Counted from the first letter of the stretch, positions 1-8,701 are shown. The stretch: DNA of 33,521 nt from Sutterella wadsworthensis 2_1_59BFAA (GCF_000297775.1 NZ_JH815520.1:31803-65323); one strand, 5' to 3'. Translations and numbers: made by a program. The notes: generated by a model from the letters alone, not told the origin.

Positions 1-54
1 GAAACCTCAGCTTTCTAGCTTCAACTGTTCCCTTCCATTTATGTCCCATACAGA

Positions 55-89
55 TGGTCCCCAATTCTTTGTCCAAGAATCGGGGACCA
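55..89. repeat. Long near-perfect inverted repeat
   Basis: Two 15-base arms pair around a 5-base loop (70-74), with one mismatch (63 against 81). The arms begin TGGTCCCC and end GGGGACCA. No T-run follows on either strand, so it is not a standard intrinsic terminator. It lies about 80 bases past the stop of the dcuC-type gene. It could be a structured 3' end, or an element belonging to whatever lies left of the window, such as an insertion-sequence end. No coding frame is recognisable in bases 1-169. Confidence 0.5.
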
Positions 90-169
90 CATCAGGAGGA
101 CCGCCCGGGGCTTTTCTGACTTCAGGTCTCGGCCGCAGGGAGGCGCGCCCGAAGGAGAGAGGGCATTCG

Positions 170-1453
170 TCAGACGAGGAAGTAGAGCGCGCCGATCGTG
201 CAGAGCATGACGGGGATGGAGCGCTTGACGACGTCGAGCGGAGAGGCGCCCGCGATGCCTGCGATCAGGATGACGCCGGCGGCGAGCGGAGACGAGACGC
301 GGCCGAGCGTGGCGGAGACGCAGGCGATGAAGCCGAGGTCCTCGATCTTCATGCCGAACTCAAGGGCGTGCGGCGTGACGGATTCGTTGAAGGCGAACGC
401 GGCGGCGTTGCCCGAGCCCGTGATGATGCCGAGCAGGTAGGGGCCGAAGGAGGCGCCGAGCTTGGCGACGTCGGAGGAGTTCTTCAGGTAGTCGATGAAG
501 AGGCTGATGAGACCGCAACTCTTGAGGCCGGCGGCGAAGACGCCCGCGGCGATGATGAGGCCGAGGATGCTGCCGTAGCCCGAGCCCATGCCGTCGAAGA
601 ACTTCGAGCAGAGCTGCTGCGGGTTGAGGCGCGTGACGATCATCACGTAGATGAGGCCCATGAGCATGGCGGTGGCGACCGACATCTTCACGCCGGGGAA
701 GCACAGCGAGATGACGAAGAGGAGCACGACCGGCAGGAGCGGCGCAAAGGCCATCAGCAGGTTCGGCTTTTCAGGCAGGTCGGGGAGCTTCTTCTGGATG
801 TCTTCGCCAGGATGCACGCCCGTCGAGCCGAAGCCCTCCTTGCGGTAGTCCTTGAAGAGCAGGCAGACGATCATTACGAAGACGATGGAGAGCGCCGAGA
901 GGATCAGCGTCGTCGGGGCGACGTACGTGACCATGTCCATCACGGGAATGTTGGCGAGCTTGGCGACGTAGATGTTGTCGGTGGAGCCCGGAGACCAGTA
1001 GTTCGGGAGCGTCGATGAGATGATCACGGCGGCGGCCATGGCGGGACGGAAGCCCGCGCGGATCATCAGACCCACGAGTGTCGGACCGATGGCGGCGCAC
1101 AGGCCGGCGAGAGAGCCGATGGCGACCGAGGCGATGCCCGTCACGATCATGCAGCACGGCAGAAGCAGGATGCCGAGCTTGTTGAGCGGCTTCGTGAGCA
1201 GGGAAACGAGATGAAGGTCGCACTTCGTCATTGTGACGCAGGCGGCAAAGCCCATCGACGAACAGATCGAGATGATGAGCGCCGAGTTCGTCATCGACTT
1301 GTCGAACTGCTGGAAGGCGGCCATCGGATTCATCGATAGGCAGCACATCGCCAGACCCGCAATCAGCAGGACCAGCTTCGTGTCATAGCGGCGGATGAGC
1401 GCGGCGAGCGTGAGAATCACGACCGCAATGGCGCTCCAGACGTAGATCGTCAT
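170..1453 (-). CDS. dcuC: DcuC-family anaerobic C4-dicarboxylate transporter
   Basis: A 427-residue inner-membrane protein with about 12 hydrophobic segments and a charged cytoplasmic loop near residues 200-230. It has the glycine/alanine-rich stretches typical of DcuC, such as GSGNAAAFAFNESVTPHA and LGRVSSPLAAGVI near the C-terminus. The family moves fumarate, succinate and malate by exchange or efflux during anaerobic growth. At 427 residues it is slightly shorter than Escherichia coli DcuC (about 460). The start is supported by a GGAG ribosome site 10-13 bases upstream on the minus strand. It is monocistronic here, divergent from pepT across 282 bases. The exact substrate is not visible; other ion-transporter-superfamily carriers are possible, but DcuC fits best. 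Confidence 0.82.
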   Translation of the reverse strand: MTIYVWSAIAVVILTLAALIRRYDTKLVLLIAGLAMCCLSMNPMAAFQQFDKSMTNSALIISICSSMGFAACVTMTKCDLHLVSLLTKPLNKLGILLLPCCMIVTGIASVAIGSLAGLCAAIGPTLVGLMIRAGFRPAMAAAVIISSTLPNYWSPGSTDNIYVAKLANIPVMDMVTYVAPTTLILSALSIVFVMIVCLLFKDYRKEGFGSTGVHPGEDIQKKLPDLPEKPNLLMAFAPLLPVVLLFVISLCFPGVKMSVATAMLMGLIYVMIVTRLNPQQLCSKFFDGMGSGYGSILGLIIAAGVFAAGLKSCGLISLFIDYLKNSSDVAKLGASFGPYLLGIITGSGNAAAFAFNESVTPHALEFGMKIEDLGFIACVSATLGRVSSPLAAGVILIAGIAGASPLDVVKRSIPVMLCTIGALYFLV

Positions 1454-1735
1454 TTTGTTGTGTCTCCAGAACGGTTAGGGGGATTTTCTGAATCCTAGTG
1501 ATCCGCGCGTTTTTGAGCCATGGGGAGTTATGAGGAAGGTTTATGTGATTACCCTTACGTATTTTTGCGGATTATTTTGCAAAGACGGCTCCGAATCTTG
1601 CGCAGGATCGGGAAATTCGCGTTTTTGTACCACTGAGGAGGTAAGGGAGAACCCGCCTAAAAAAACGGCGGCCGTGTCGGAATAATGCACGGCATCAGTT
1701 TTTCGAACCCCTTTCAACCCTCAGGAGATTATCCG

Positions 1736-2989
1736 ATGAGCACCGTCGAGAGCATGAGCACGACCGAGCGCTTCCTGCAGTATGTTGCGTTTGACACGCA
1801 GTCCGTTCGTGAGAGCACGACCGCGCCGTCCGCCGAGAAGGAGCTTGCGCTTGCGGCGTTCCTCGTCGACGAGCTCAAGGCGCTCGGCGTCGAGGACGCG
1901 AGGATCGGCGAGGGCGGCGTGGTCTACGGATCGATTCCCGCAACGCCGGGCTGCGAGGCCAATCCCGCCATCGGCTTCATCGCCCACATGGACACATCTC
2001 CCGACGCCCCGGGCGCGAACGCGAGGCCTCAGATCGTGCGCTACGACGGCGGCGACGTGACGCTCAACGTCGAGAAGAACATCGTCTTCAGTGTCGGGCA
2101 GTTCCCCGACATCCTGAAGTACAAGGGCCAGGACGTGATCTTCACGGACGGCACGACGCTTCTGGGCGCCGACGACAAGGCGGGCATCGCCGAGATCATG
2201 CAGATGGTCGCCTGGATCAAGACCCATCCCGAGGTGCCGCATGCGCGTCTGTGCATCGGCTTCACCCCCGACGAGGAAGTGGCCCGCGGCACGGAAAACT
2301 TCGACATTCCGCTCTTCGGCGCGGCCTATGCCTACACGTTCGACGGCGGCGAAATCGGCACGCTCGAGAGCGAGAACTTCAACGCGGGCACCGCGCTCGT
2401 GACCATTAGGGGCGTGGGCGTCCATCCCGGCCTCTCCAAGGGCAAGATGGTCAATTCCGTGCGCTATGCCGCCAGGCTCATCGACCGCCTGCCGATCGAT
2501 CAGGCGCCCGAGACGACCGAGGGCCACGAGGGCTTCCTGCATCCGAACATGGCAAAGGGGACGGTGGTCGAGTCCGTCGTGCGCATTCTGGTGCGCGACC
2601 ACAACCGTGCGCTCTACGAGGAGAAGAAGGCCTTCCTCGTGAAGCTCGTCGACGAGATGAGCGCCGAGTTCCCCGAGGCAAAGTTCTCCCTCGAGATCAA
2701 GGACAGCTACGAGAACATGAAGCCCTATCTCGACAAGGCCCCGAAGGTGCTCGAGATTGTGCGCGCGGCCTATCGCGCCTGCGGCATGGAGCCGCAGGAG
2801 GAGCCGATCCGCGGCGGCACCGACGGCGCGCGCCTTTCCGTGCGCGGGCTGCCCTGCCCGAACGTGTTCACGGGCGGCATGAACTTCCACGGCGTCTATG
2901 AATGCATTCCCGTGAAGTCGCTCGACAAGGGCGCCGAAGTCGCCGTCATGCTCGCGAAAAAGTCCGCCGAGGTGACGTCGCTTCAATAA
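1736..2989 (+). CDS. pepT: Peptidase T (tripeptide aminopeptidase)
   Basis: A cytoplasmic M20 dizinc metallopeptidase that removes the N-terminal residue from tripeptides. The encoded 417 residues match the family's usual length of about 410. Metal and catalytic motifs are visible in order: HMDTSPDAP (His84, Asp86), TLLGADDKAG with the bridging Asp, DEEVARG with the general-base Glu pair, FDGGEIG, IRGGTDGARLS in the C-terminal part of the catalytic domain, and GMNFHGVYECIP with the last His ligand. An open frame extends upstream to 1685, but ATG 1736 is preferred because AGGAG (1723-1727) sits 8 bases before it. It stands alone and is followed by a strong terminator. In enterobacteria pepT is induced anaerobically; no matching site was recognised here. 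Confidence 0.95.
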   Translation: MSTVESMSTTERFLQYVAFDTQSVRESTTAPSAEKELALAAFLVDELKALGVEDARIGEGGVVYGSIPATPGCEANPAIGFIAHMDTSPDAPGANARPQIVRYDGGDVTLNVEKNIVFSVGQFPDILKYKGQDVIFTDGTTLLGADDKAGIAEIMQMVAWIKTHPEVPHARLCIGFTPDEEVARGTENFDIPLFGAAYAYTFDGGEIGTLESENFNAGTALVTIRGVGVHPGLSKGKMVNSVRYAARLIDRLPIDQAPETTEGHEGFLHPNMAKGTVVESVVRILVRDHNRALYEEKKAFLVKLVDEMSAEFPEAKFSLEIKDSYENMKPYLDKAPKVLEIVRAAYRACGMEPQEEPIRGGTDGARLSVRGLPCPNVFTGGMNFHGVYECIPVKSLDKGAEVAVMLAKKSAEVTSLQ

Positions 2990-3057
2990 GCATCAGCGGA
3001 TTGCAACAGTTTCTTCCGGTCCGGATGTGAGTCTATTCGGACAGGTGGAGTGGGGAC

Positions 3058-3091
3058 GGGGCCCGTTCGAAAGAGCGGGCCCCAATTTTTT
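3058..3091 (+). terminator. Intrinsic terminator after pepT
   Basis: Arms starting GGGGCCCG (3058-3068) and ending CGGGCCCC (3073-3083) enclose a GAAA tetraloop, with one G-T wobble. They are followed by AA and six T (3086-3091). It lies 68 bases past the pepT stop. Confidence 0.93.
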
Positions 3092-3127
3092 CCTGCCGTG
3101 CGCGGGCGGTCGTGATCCGTCGTGGGC

Positions 3128-4084
3128 TCAGGACACGCCTGCGCGCGCAATGGCTGCGCGGCCGCGCTCGGTGTAGGCGATCCAGTCCTCGCCCGTCCTG
3201 AGGGCGACGGCTTCCGCAAAGAGTCTGAGCGGCGGGCAGGCCTCCTCGCGCTCCCTGAGCGTGACGACACACATGCGCCTGGGAGCACGCTCCCAGCCAG
3301 GCATCACGGAGACGATGCGCCCCGACTCGAGCTCCTCGACAACGTGCGCAAGCGATAGATCGACGGCGATGCCTCTGTCCTCCAGGAGAAGCTCCTTGAG
3401 CGCGATCTGGTCGTGCGTGATGAAGACGTTCTTCCATTCGATGATCTCCGACTCGATCCCGTCCCTGTAGAGGCGTCTCACGGGATTGAGGTTGACGGTG
3501 CGAAGCAGCAGTCCCGTGTGGCGCGCAAGGTCGGCGGGTGTTTGCGGCGTGCCGTGTCGCCTCAGGTATGCGGGAGTCGCGAGGACGCAGGTGGAAGTGA
3601 CGTGGCAGAGGCGCACGACGAGATCCTCGGCGACGGCGGGCACGTCGCTCAGCACGATCGCGTCGACGGCGCCTGCGCGAAGCCCGGCGAGCGTCGCCTC
3701 GGGCTGGAGCACGAACGAGAGGTTCGGGTGCTCCCGTGCATAGGAGACGAGCGTCTTCGAGAAGTAGAGGCGGGAGATCTCGATCGGAGCCGCGAAGCGG
3801 ATGCGCATCTTCTCGCCCGTCGCCTGATGGAGTGCGCGCGCGTTTTCCAGGTTGCGCAGCGCGAGCTCGAACGCGGCGAGGAAGGCCCTGAGCTGCGGCG
3901 TCGGACGATAGGGACGCGTGCTTTTGTCGAAGAACGCAAAGCCCATCTCGCGCTCCATGCCCGAGACGAGGCGCGAGCACTTGGAGAGTTCGATGCCGAG
4001 CTGCTCGGCAGCGGCGGTGACGCTTCCCGTGCGTGCGGCGGCCGAGACGGCGCGCCAGGCGTTGAGGTTGTCGAGAACATTCAT
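3128..4084 (-). CDS. LysR-family transcriptional regulator
   Basis: A 318-residue regulator. Residues 1-65 form the N-terminal winged helix-turn-helix (LNAWRAVSAAARTGSVTAAA followed by the recognition helix). The rest is the periplasmic-binding-protein-like effector domain. ATG 4084 is chosen because LysR proteins normally start a few residues before the first helix; an in-frame ATG at 4105 would add seven residues but falls inside an inverted repeat that looks like an operator. Neither start has a strong ribosome site. It is divergent from the broken ferredoxin gene across 52 bases, the classic arrangement for a LysR regulator and its target. The effector is unknown. Confidence 0.85.
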   Translation of the reverse strand: MNVLDNLNAWRAVSAAARTGSVTAAAEQLGIELSKCSRLVSGMEREMGFAFFDKSTRPYRPTPQLRAFLAAFELALRNLENARALHQATGEKMRIRFAAPIEISRLYFSKTLVSYAREHPNLSFVLQPEATLAGLRAGAVDAIVLSDVPAVAEDLVVRLCHVTSTCVLATPAYLRRHGTPQTPADLARHTGLLLRTVNLNPVRRLYRDGIESEIIEWKNVFITHDQIALKELLLEDRGIAVDLSLAHVVEELESGRIVSVMPGWERAPRRMCVVTLREREEACPPLRLFAEAVALRTGEDWIAYTERGRAAIARAGVS

Positions 4085-4102
4085 AGAAACGCCGCAAGGA
4101 AA

Positions 4103-4122
4103 CATCTGACTTCAGTCAGGTG
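4103..4122. promoter_or_regulatory. Inverted repeat, probable LysR operator
   Basis: CATCTGAC (4103-4110) and GTCAGGTG (4115-4122) form 8-base arms with one mismatch around TTCA. It sits between the divergent LysR and ferredoxin starts, where an autoregulatory LysR box is expected. Its operator role is inferred from position and symmetry only. Confidence 0.45.
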
Positions 4123-4136
4123 AGGAATTGCGGCCC

Positions 4137-4554
4137 ATGCATTTCACACTCGAGTCTCTGAAGAGCGCAAGGGAAAAGGGGCCAGAAGTTCTGTCGGGCA
4201 TGATGGAGGCGCCGGGGCGTCCCGGCTTTTGGGCGCCGAAGATCGACAACGAGGCCTGCGAGGGCCTGCGGACTGTGCCCGACCGTCTGTCCGACTGCGG
4301 CGCTAGAGGAGGAAAAGCTCAACGGCGTCACGCCCATGAAGGTGAGGCCCTCGAAATGCATCGGTTGCGGTCTCTGCGTCGACATCTGCTTCAGGAACGC
4401 CGTGCAGACGCTCCCCGTCAGACATCCCGAGGAGTCGCTCGACGAAAAGCCCGTCGTGATCTACGCAGGACGAGCCGGTTCGGGCGATTCGCCCGAGGCC
4501 GTCTGGGAGGACAAGCTCAAGACGATGATCAGCGCGCCCGTCTACCGCACCTGA
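4137..4554 (+). pseudogene. Two-cluster [4Fe-4S] ferredoxin-like protein, frameshifted
   Basis: Reading from ATG 4137 (GAGG ribosome site at 4122-4125) gives a plausible N-terminus up to the first cysteine of a cluster motif (codon 4257-4259), then leaves the motif. Removing one C at 4265/4266 restores CEGCGLCPTVCPTAA, and the same frame runs on through CIGCGLCVDICFRNAV to the stop at 4552-4554. The 418-base span is 139 codons plus one base, exactly what a single-base insertion predicts. The intact product would be about 138 residues with two 4Fe-4S clusters, the second lacking the usual proline after its last cysteine. An ATG at 4336 could start a fragment with only the second cluster. Either a real mutation or a sequencing error; the electron-transfer partner is unknown. 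Confidence 0.8.
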
Positions 4555-4596
4555 CCCGTCGTCCCGTCCATTGCCGAATGACTGAAAATAGATGAG

Positions 4597-4630
4597 AAAA
4601 GCGGGCCCGCGGCATTGCCGTCGGGCCCGC
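4597..4630 (-). terminator. Terminator of the molybdo-reductase operon
   Basis: GCGGGCCCG (4601-4609) and CGGGCCCGC (4622-4630) form a perfect 9-base stem with a 12-base loop. On the minus strand it is followed by TTTT (4600-4597). It lies 26 bases past the stop of the membrane-anchor gene. Confidence 0.85.
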
Positions 4631-4655
4631 CTGCGCTTCACGCTTCAGAAGCGCA

Positions 4656-5528
4656 TTAGAAGATCACGGGGTCGTAGACGCCCGCAAAGAGGACGGACGC
4701 GCGCAGGAGGAGTGCGCCGAGGATGGCTGCGGAGCCTGCGGCGAGCTTCGCGGCGTCGCTCCTGACGAACCCGAGCGCGAAGGGCACGACGAGGCCCAGC
4801 CCGACGGCGCCACCCCAGAAGAGCAGCGCGTTTTCGCCGCCGACGAGGGATTCGGCACCCGCAACGGCGCCCGGCGTCCCGGTGGCGATCGCCACGTGCA
4901 CGAAGGCAAAGAGGATGAAGGCTTCGCCCAGGTGCGCGAGCACGGCGGTCGTACCGATCCAGCCTGCGTGCGGAAGACGTCTGCGGGACTCGAGGATTTC
5001 AACGAGACCCACCGCGCAGGAGAGGCCCGAGGCGATCCAGAGGACGGGTAGCACGGCCGTGTTCCAGAGCGCAACGCCTTCGGCCTGCGTGAGGAGGAAG
5101 CCCGAGTAGGCCGTAGCCGCAAAGCCGAGCGCGGCGTTGAAGACGAGCAGCGCATGGTTGTTGAGGAGCGCCTCGGCCTTTTCGGCGGACTTCCACGCGA
5201 GGAGAAGCTGCACGCAGCAGGCGATGCAGAGCACGGTCAGCAGGCAGATGCCAATGAACATCCAGCTGCCGCCGTTGAAGCGGCCCGTGACGATCGACTT
5301 CACCAACGCAAGAGGCAGGTTGAGCATGCGCCCGAGGTGCGAGACCACGAAGAGCGTGCCCACGATCGCGCTCACGGTGCTCGCGACGAGCACGAGCTTG
5401 GAGCGGACCCAGAAGTTTAGGAAGAGGCCCATGCCTGCGAGGCCGATGAACCAGAGGAAGAAGGCGATCGTCCAGCCCCAGTGGGCGGTCGAAGCCTGTT
5501 CGGTCAGAAGTGCGAGTTCGTAGGTCAT
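4656..5528 (-). CDS. NrfD/PsrC-family membrane anchor subunit
   Basis: A 290-residue, almost wholly hydrophobic protein with about eight to nine transmembrane helices. It belongs by length and context to the NrfD/PsrC/DmsC-type quinol-oxidising anchors of complex iron-sulfur molybdoenzymes. Such subunits pass electrons from menaquinol to the ferredoxin subunit at the periplasmic face. Its ATG overlaps the ferredoxin stop in an ATGA (5525-5528), so the two are translationally coupled. It is the last gene of the operon and is followed by a terminator. It contains no haem-binding motif. The family assignment is solid on context; the choice between NrfD/PsrC and DmsC type was made by eye. Confidence 0.82.
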   Translation of the reverse strand: MTYELALLTEQASTAHWGWTIAFFLWFIGLAGMGLFLNFWVRSKLVLVASTVSAIVGTLFVVSHLGRMLNLPLALVKSIVTGRFNGGSWMFIGICLLTVLCIACCVQLLLAWKSAEKAEALLNNHALLVFNAALGFAATAYSGFLLTQAEGVALWNTAVLPVLWIASGLSCAVGLVEILESRRRLPHAGWIGTTAVLAHLGEAFILFAFVHVAIATGTPGAVAGAESLVGGENALLFWGGAVGLGLVVPFALGFVRSDAAKLAAGSAAILGALLLRASVLFAGVYDPVIF

Positions 5529-6112
5529 TTTGTCACCACCACGAAGAAGTTGGGTTTCGTGCCTTTGTGCGGCAGGAGCTTTTCGGTCTTCGAGACGGCG
5601 ATGCGCCTCGAGATCCTGCTCTCGGGATCATTGACGTTGCCGAAGGCCCTGGCCGAGACGGGGCAGGCCGCCACGCAGGCGGGACTCCTGCCTGCCTTGA
5701 CGAGCGCCTCGCAGCCTTCGCCCATGCACTTCATCGGCACGCCCGTGTCGGGATGCGTCCAACGCACGTCGTAGGGGCAGGACGCCACGCAGTAGCTGCA
5801 GCCCACGCACAGCGACTCGTCGGTCTTGACGAGGCCGGTTTCCGGATCGCGCCAGTTGGCGCCGAACGGACACGTCGAGATGCAGGGGGCGTCCGAGCAG
5901 TGCTGGCACTGCACGAGGAGCATCTGCGGACGGCGGGCGCGTTCGAGCGTGATGCGGCGGATGTTGGAGCCGAGCCAGTCGTGGCCCGGGATGTCGCGCT
6001 CAAGGAGCTCCGGGTGGTTGGTTTCAAGACAGGCCGCAATGCAGGCCGTGCAGCCGATGCAGCGGGTCGCATCGAAGAGATGCGCCATCTGAACGTTGTT
6101 TTCCTTCGTCAT
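5525..6112 (-). CDS. Four-cluster ferredoxin subunit of molybdo-reductase
   Basis: A 195-residue electron-transfer subunit of the DmsB/PsrB/PhsB type. Four cysteine groups are visible: CIGCTACIAAC near residue 18, CQHCSDAPCISTC, CVGCSYCVASCPYDVR, and the CMGEGC...CVAACP group. Together they bind four [4Fe-4S] clusters linking the anchor to the catalytic subunit. It has no signal sequence, so it is presumably co-exported with the Tat-dependent catalytic subunit. The start at 6112 has GGGAG about 10 bases upstream on the minus strand, and only 3 bases separate it from the previous stop. Confidence 0.92.
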   Translation of the reverse strand: MTKENNVQMAHLFDATRCIGCTACIAACLETNHPELLERDIPGHDWLGSNIRRITLERARRPQMLLVQCQHCSDAPCISTCPFGANWRDPETGLVKTDESLCVGCSYCVASCPYDVRWTHPDTGVPMKCMGEGCEALVKAGRSPACVAACPVSARAFGNVNDPESRISRRIAVSKTEKLLPHKGTKPNFFVVVTK

Positions 6113-6115
6113 GGC

Positions 6116-8701
6116 TTAAGCTCCCTTGCCGATGCGGCGCACGCGCACCGAAACGTTGTTGTTGACGTTGCCGCAGGCGACCTGACTGACGCCGCCCGCA
6201 AGCCACTGGGTGTTGAGACCTTCGCGGACCCATTCGTAGGCGGGGAGAAGCTTCTTCGTGCGAATGCCCGAGGAGAAGCCGTAGGAGAAGAGCACGCCCG
6301 CCATCACGCGGTTCGTGACCGTGACGGCCGAGACGCCCCTGACGCCCGTATCGAGCCCCTCGCACTCGATCATGTCGCCCGTCTCGATGCCGAGACGTTC
6401 GGCGTCGACGGGATTCATCCAGATCGTGCGGTCGCCCGTGTACTTCGACGGGAAGGTGAACATCGCAAGACCCGAGCAGCTCGCGCCGTTCTTGCCCGAG
6501 ACGATGACGAACTCGTCGGAGACGGGCTTGGGCGCCGTGTAGGACTTGGTGGGCGCGTATTCGGGAAGCGCCATGATGCCCTTTGCGGTGGCGGCGCCAA
6601 GCACGTAGAAGCTCACGAGCTCGGCCTTGCCGGTCGGCGTCATGAGGGGAGAGCGATACGGGAAGGTCTCGTAGGCCTTGGCCTTGACGAGTGCGAAGCC
6701 CTTTTCCTCGACCTCGCGGGCGATGCGGTCGCCTTCGCCCGGTTCGGCCTTGTTGCGGCCTGCGATGAACTTCGCCCAGGCCTTGTTGAGGAGTCCTTCG
6801 TTGTACCACTTGAGCCATTCCTCGCGGGTCTTGATTTCGGCGGCGTAGCCCGCGCGCGCGGCGCGTTCGGGATACATGCGGCGGAGGATCTCGAGGAGCT
6901 GCCAGATGTCGTGGCGGGCCTCGACGCCCTCGGGCGGCGCAACGGTGGAGTCGGACTTCTGCACCCAGCCGTCGCGGGCGTAGGAGACGCCGAGGTACTC
7001 GGGATTTTCAAGGAAGAAGGTCGACGGGAGCACGTAGTCGGCCCAGTCGTTCGATTCGATCGGCATCAGGTCCTGCGAGACGATCAGCTCGAGCGACTTG
7101 AAGGCCTCGATGAGGCGCGCGGAGTTGGGCTCGCGGTGGAACATGGCGCAGCCCGTCATGATGAGGGCGCGAACAGGGTAGGGCTTGCCCGTCTTCATGG
7201 CCTCGAAGGTCGAGGAGAGCGTGCCAATGCCTTCCGGGAAGTAAAGCTTGTCGAGAGGCTTGCCCGGCGCGACCTCCCAGGTCACGCCCGTCGGGCCCGT
7301 GCACTTCGTGCCCGCCTTCTTGATGCCGACGCCGCCGAAGCCGCTGCCCTGAGTGCGGATGAGGCCGCCCTCGCGGTCGAAGCGCCCGGTGAGGAGATTG
7401 AGGATGTTCTGCAGCGCAAAGCCTTCGACGTCGTTGCCGTTGCGGCTGGAGTACCAGCCATCGTCACAGACGCCCCTGAGGCGGAAGAAGTCGCGGGCGA
7501 TCGAGACGATGCGCGCGGCGGGAATGCCCGTGAGGGCGGAGACGGCTTCGGGCGCGTACTTCGCGTTCACGTCGGCGAAGGCCTGGAGGACCGTCTTCGC
7601 GTTGACGGTCTCGCCCGAGGCGAGCTTGACGGGGCCCTGCCAGAAGAGGGCGGGACGCACGTCGGGATTTTCTTCGAAGGCGACGGGCTGGTTCTTGTCG
7701 TTGAGCCTGAGATCCATGAAGGCGACGCTGCTCGTGCGTTCGTCGATGACGGCGAAGGCGCGTGCGCGGCCGTTGGCGCGCAGGTCGGACTCGGTGATCG
7801 GGGTGAGGTCCTCGCGAACGAGATAGGGGGCGTTCGTCCAGCGGCGCATCCACTCGAAGTCGGCGAGCTTTTCCTTGAGGCCGACGTGGATGACGGCGTG
7901 CAGGAAGGCGGCGTCGGTGCCGGGCTTGACGGGCACCCATTCGGATTCGGCAAATGCGCCTTCGGGCATGCGCGGGTCGACGAAGACGAGGCGGGCGCCG
8001 CGCTCGCGTGCTTCGGCCGCCTGGGCGAAGGAGCCGGCGGCGCAGTTGAGCGTGCGTCCGATGAGAAGGAGGTAGTCGACGTGCGCGTAGTCGGGGTCGA
8101 CAGCGGCGACGCCTGCGGTGTTGGAGCCGAAGACCATGCGGCGCGCGAGCGACGAGGCCGAGTTGCAGGTCGAGGAATGATTGACGACGTTGGGCGTGCC
8201 GAGCGCGTGCGCAAACCATTTCTGGGAACCCGTGAAGGAGTGGCTCGTGAGCATGACGGCGCGTTCGCCGTCGCGCTCGACGATCGTCTTGAGCTTCGCA
8301 GCGATTTCCGTGAGAGCTTGATCCCAGGAGATCTCCTCGAATTCACCCGAGCCGCGCTCGCCCTTGCGCTTCAGGGGCTTCCTGATGCGCATCGGATGGT
8401 TCCACGCCCAGAGCGTCTGGGCGCCGCGGCCGCAGTAGCCGCGCTGGGGATGGTCGGGATTGGGCATGATGCGCACGGTCGTGCGCGAGGCGGCCTCGCC
8501 TTCGCGGCGCATGGCGAGCAGCCCGCATCGGGCGCCGCACATGCAGCATGCAACGGGATGGGCCGTCCAGCCGTCGGCCTTCATGGCGTCGACTTCGGCC
8601 TTGACGGCGGCCCAGGAAAAGCCCGAGGCCGCTGCGCCTGCTGCCGCCGCGCCGATGAGCGTGCGGCGGGAGATGCCGGGCAGGTGTTCGGTGGTCGTCA
8701 T
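6116..8701 (-). CDS. Tat-exported molybdopterin oxidoreductase, Psr/Phs/Ttr/Arr clade
   Basis: An 861-residue catalytic subunit of the DMSO-reductase superfamily. The N-terminus has a Tat motif (SRRTLIG) and hydrophobic stretch. A [4Fe-4S] site follows (Cys52, Cys55, Cys59, then Cys90 in GYCGRG). Cys179 in SSTCNSAS occupies the molybdenum-ligand position; a Cys ligand is typical of polysulfide, thiosulfate, tetrathionate and arsenate reductases, whereas DMSO reductase uses Ser and NarG uses Asp. GSGEFEEISWDQAL resembles PhsA. Length lies between PhsA (about 760) and TtrA (about 1000). ATG 8701 has GGAGAG 8 bases upstream; ATG 8734 has weaker support. The substrate cannot be fixed from sequence; a sulfur substrate is favoured by the neighbouring sulfide-oxidation genes, and arsenate is the main alternative. 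Confidence 0.85.
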   Translation of the reverse strand: MTTTEHLPGISRRTLIGAAAAGAAASGFSWAAVKAEVDAMKADGWTAHPVACCMCGARCGLLAMRREGEAASRTTVRIMPNPDHPQRGYCGRGAQTLWAWNHPMRIRKPLKRKGERGSGEFEEISWDQALTEIAAKLKTIVERDGERAVMLTSHSFTGSQKWFAHALGTPNVVNHSSTCNSASSLARRMVFGSNTAGVAAVDPDYAHVDYLLLIGRTLNCAAGSFAQAAEARERGARLVFVDPRMPEGAFAESEWVPVKPGTDAAFLHAVIHVGLKEKLADFEWMRRWTNAPYLVREDLTPITESDLRANGRARAFAVIDERTSSVAFMDLRLNDKNQPVAFEENPDVRPALFWQGPVKLASGETVNAKTVLQAFADVNAKYAPEAVSALTGIPAARIVSIARDFFRLRGVCDDGWYSSRNGNDVEGFALQNILNLLTGRFDREGGLIRTQGSGFGGVGIKKAGTKCTGPTGVTWEVAPGKPLDKLYFPEGIGTLSSTFEAMKTGKPYPVRALIMTGCAMFHREPNSARLIEAFKSLELIVSQDLMPIESNDWADYVLPSTFFLENPEYLGVSYARDGWVQKSDSTVAPPEGVEARHDIWQLLEILRRMYPERAARAGYAAEIKTREEWLKWYNEGLLNKAWAKFIAGRNKAEPGEGDRIAREVEEKGFALVKAKAYETFPYRSPLMTPTGKAELVSFYVLGAATAKGIMALPEYAPTKSYTAPKPVSDEFVIVSGKNGASCSGLAMFTFPSKYTGDRTIWMNPVDAERLGIETGDMIECEGLDTGVRGVSAVTVTNRVMAGVLFSYGFSSGIRTKKLLPAYEWVREGLNTQWLAGGVSQVACGNVNNNVSVRVRRIGKGA

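Noticed and set aside
1534-1560. A loose shared element (AGGT...CCC) upstream of dcuC/pepT, the molybdo-reductase operon (about 8812-8835) and the flavoprotein (about 27040-27065)
   Set aside because: Spacing differs between copies (10, 11 and 12 bases), orientation relative to the genes is inconsistent, and the match is weak enough for chance.
4128-4595. Reading the ferredoxin locus as one intact 155-codon gene
   Set aside because: After the first cysteine this frame loses both cluster motifs and becomes Arg-rich; the one-base shift explains the locus better.
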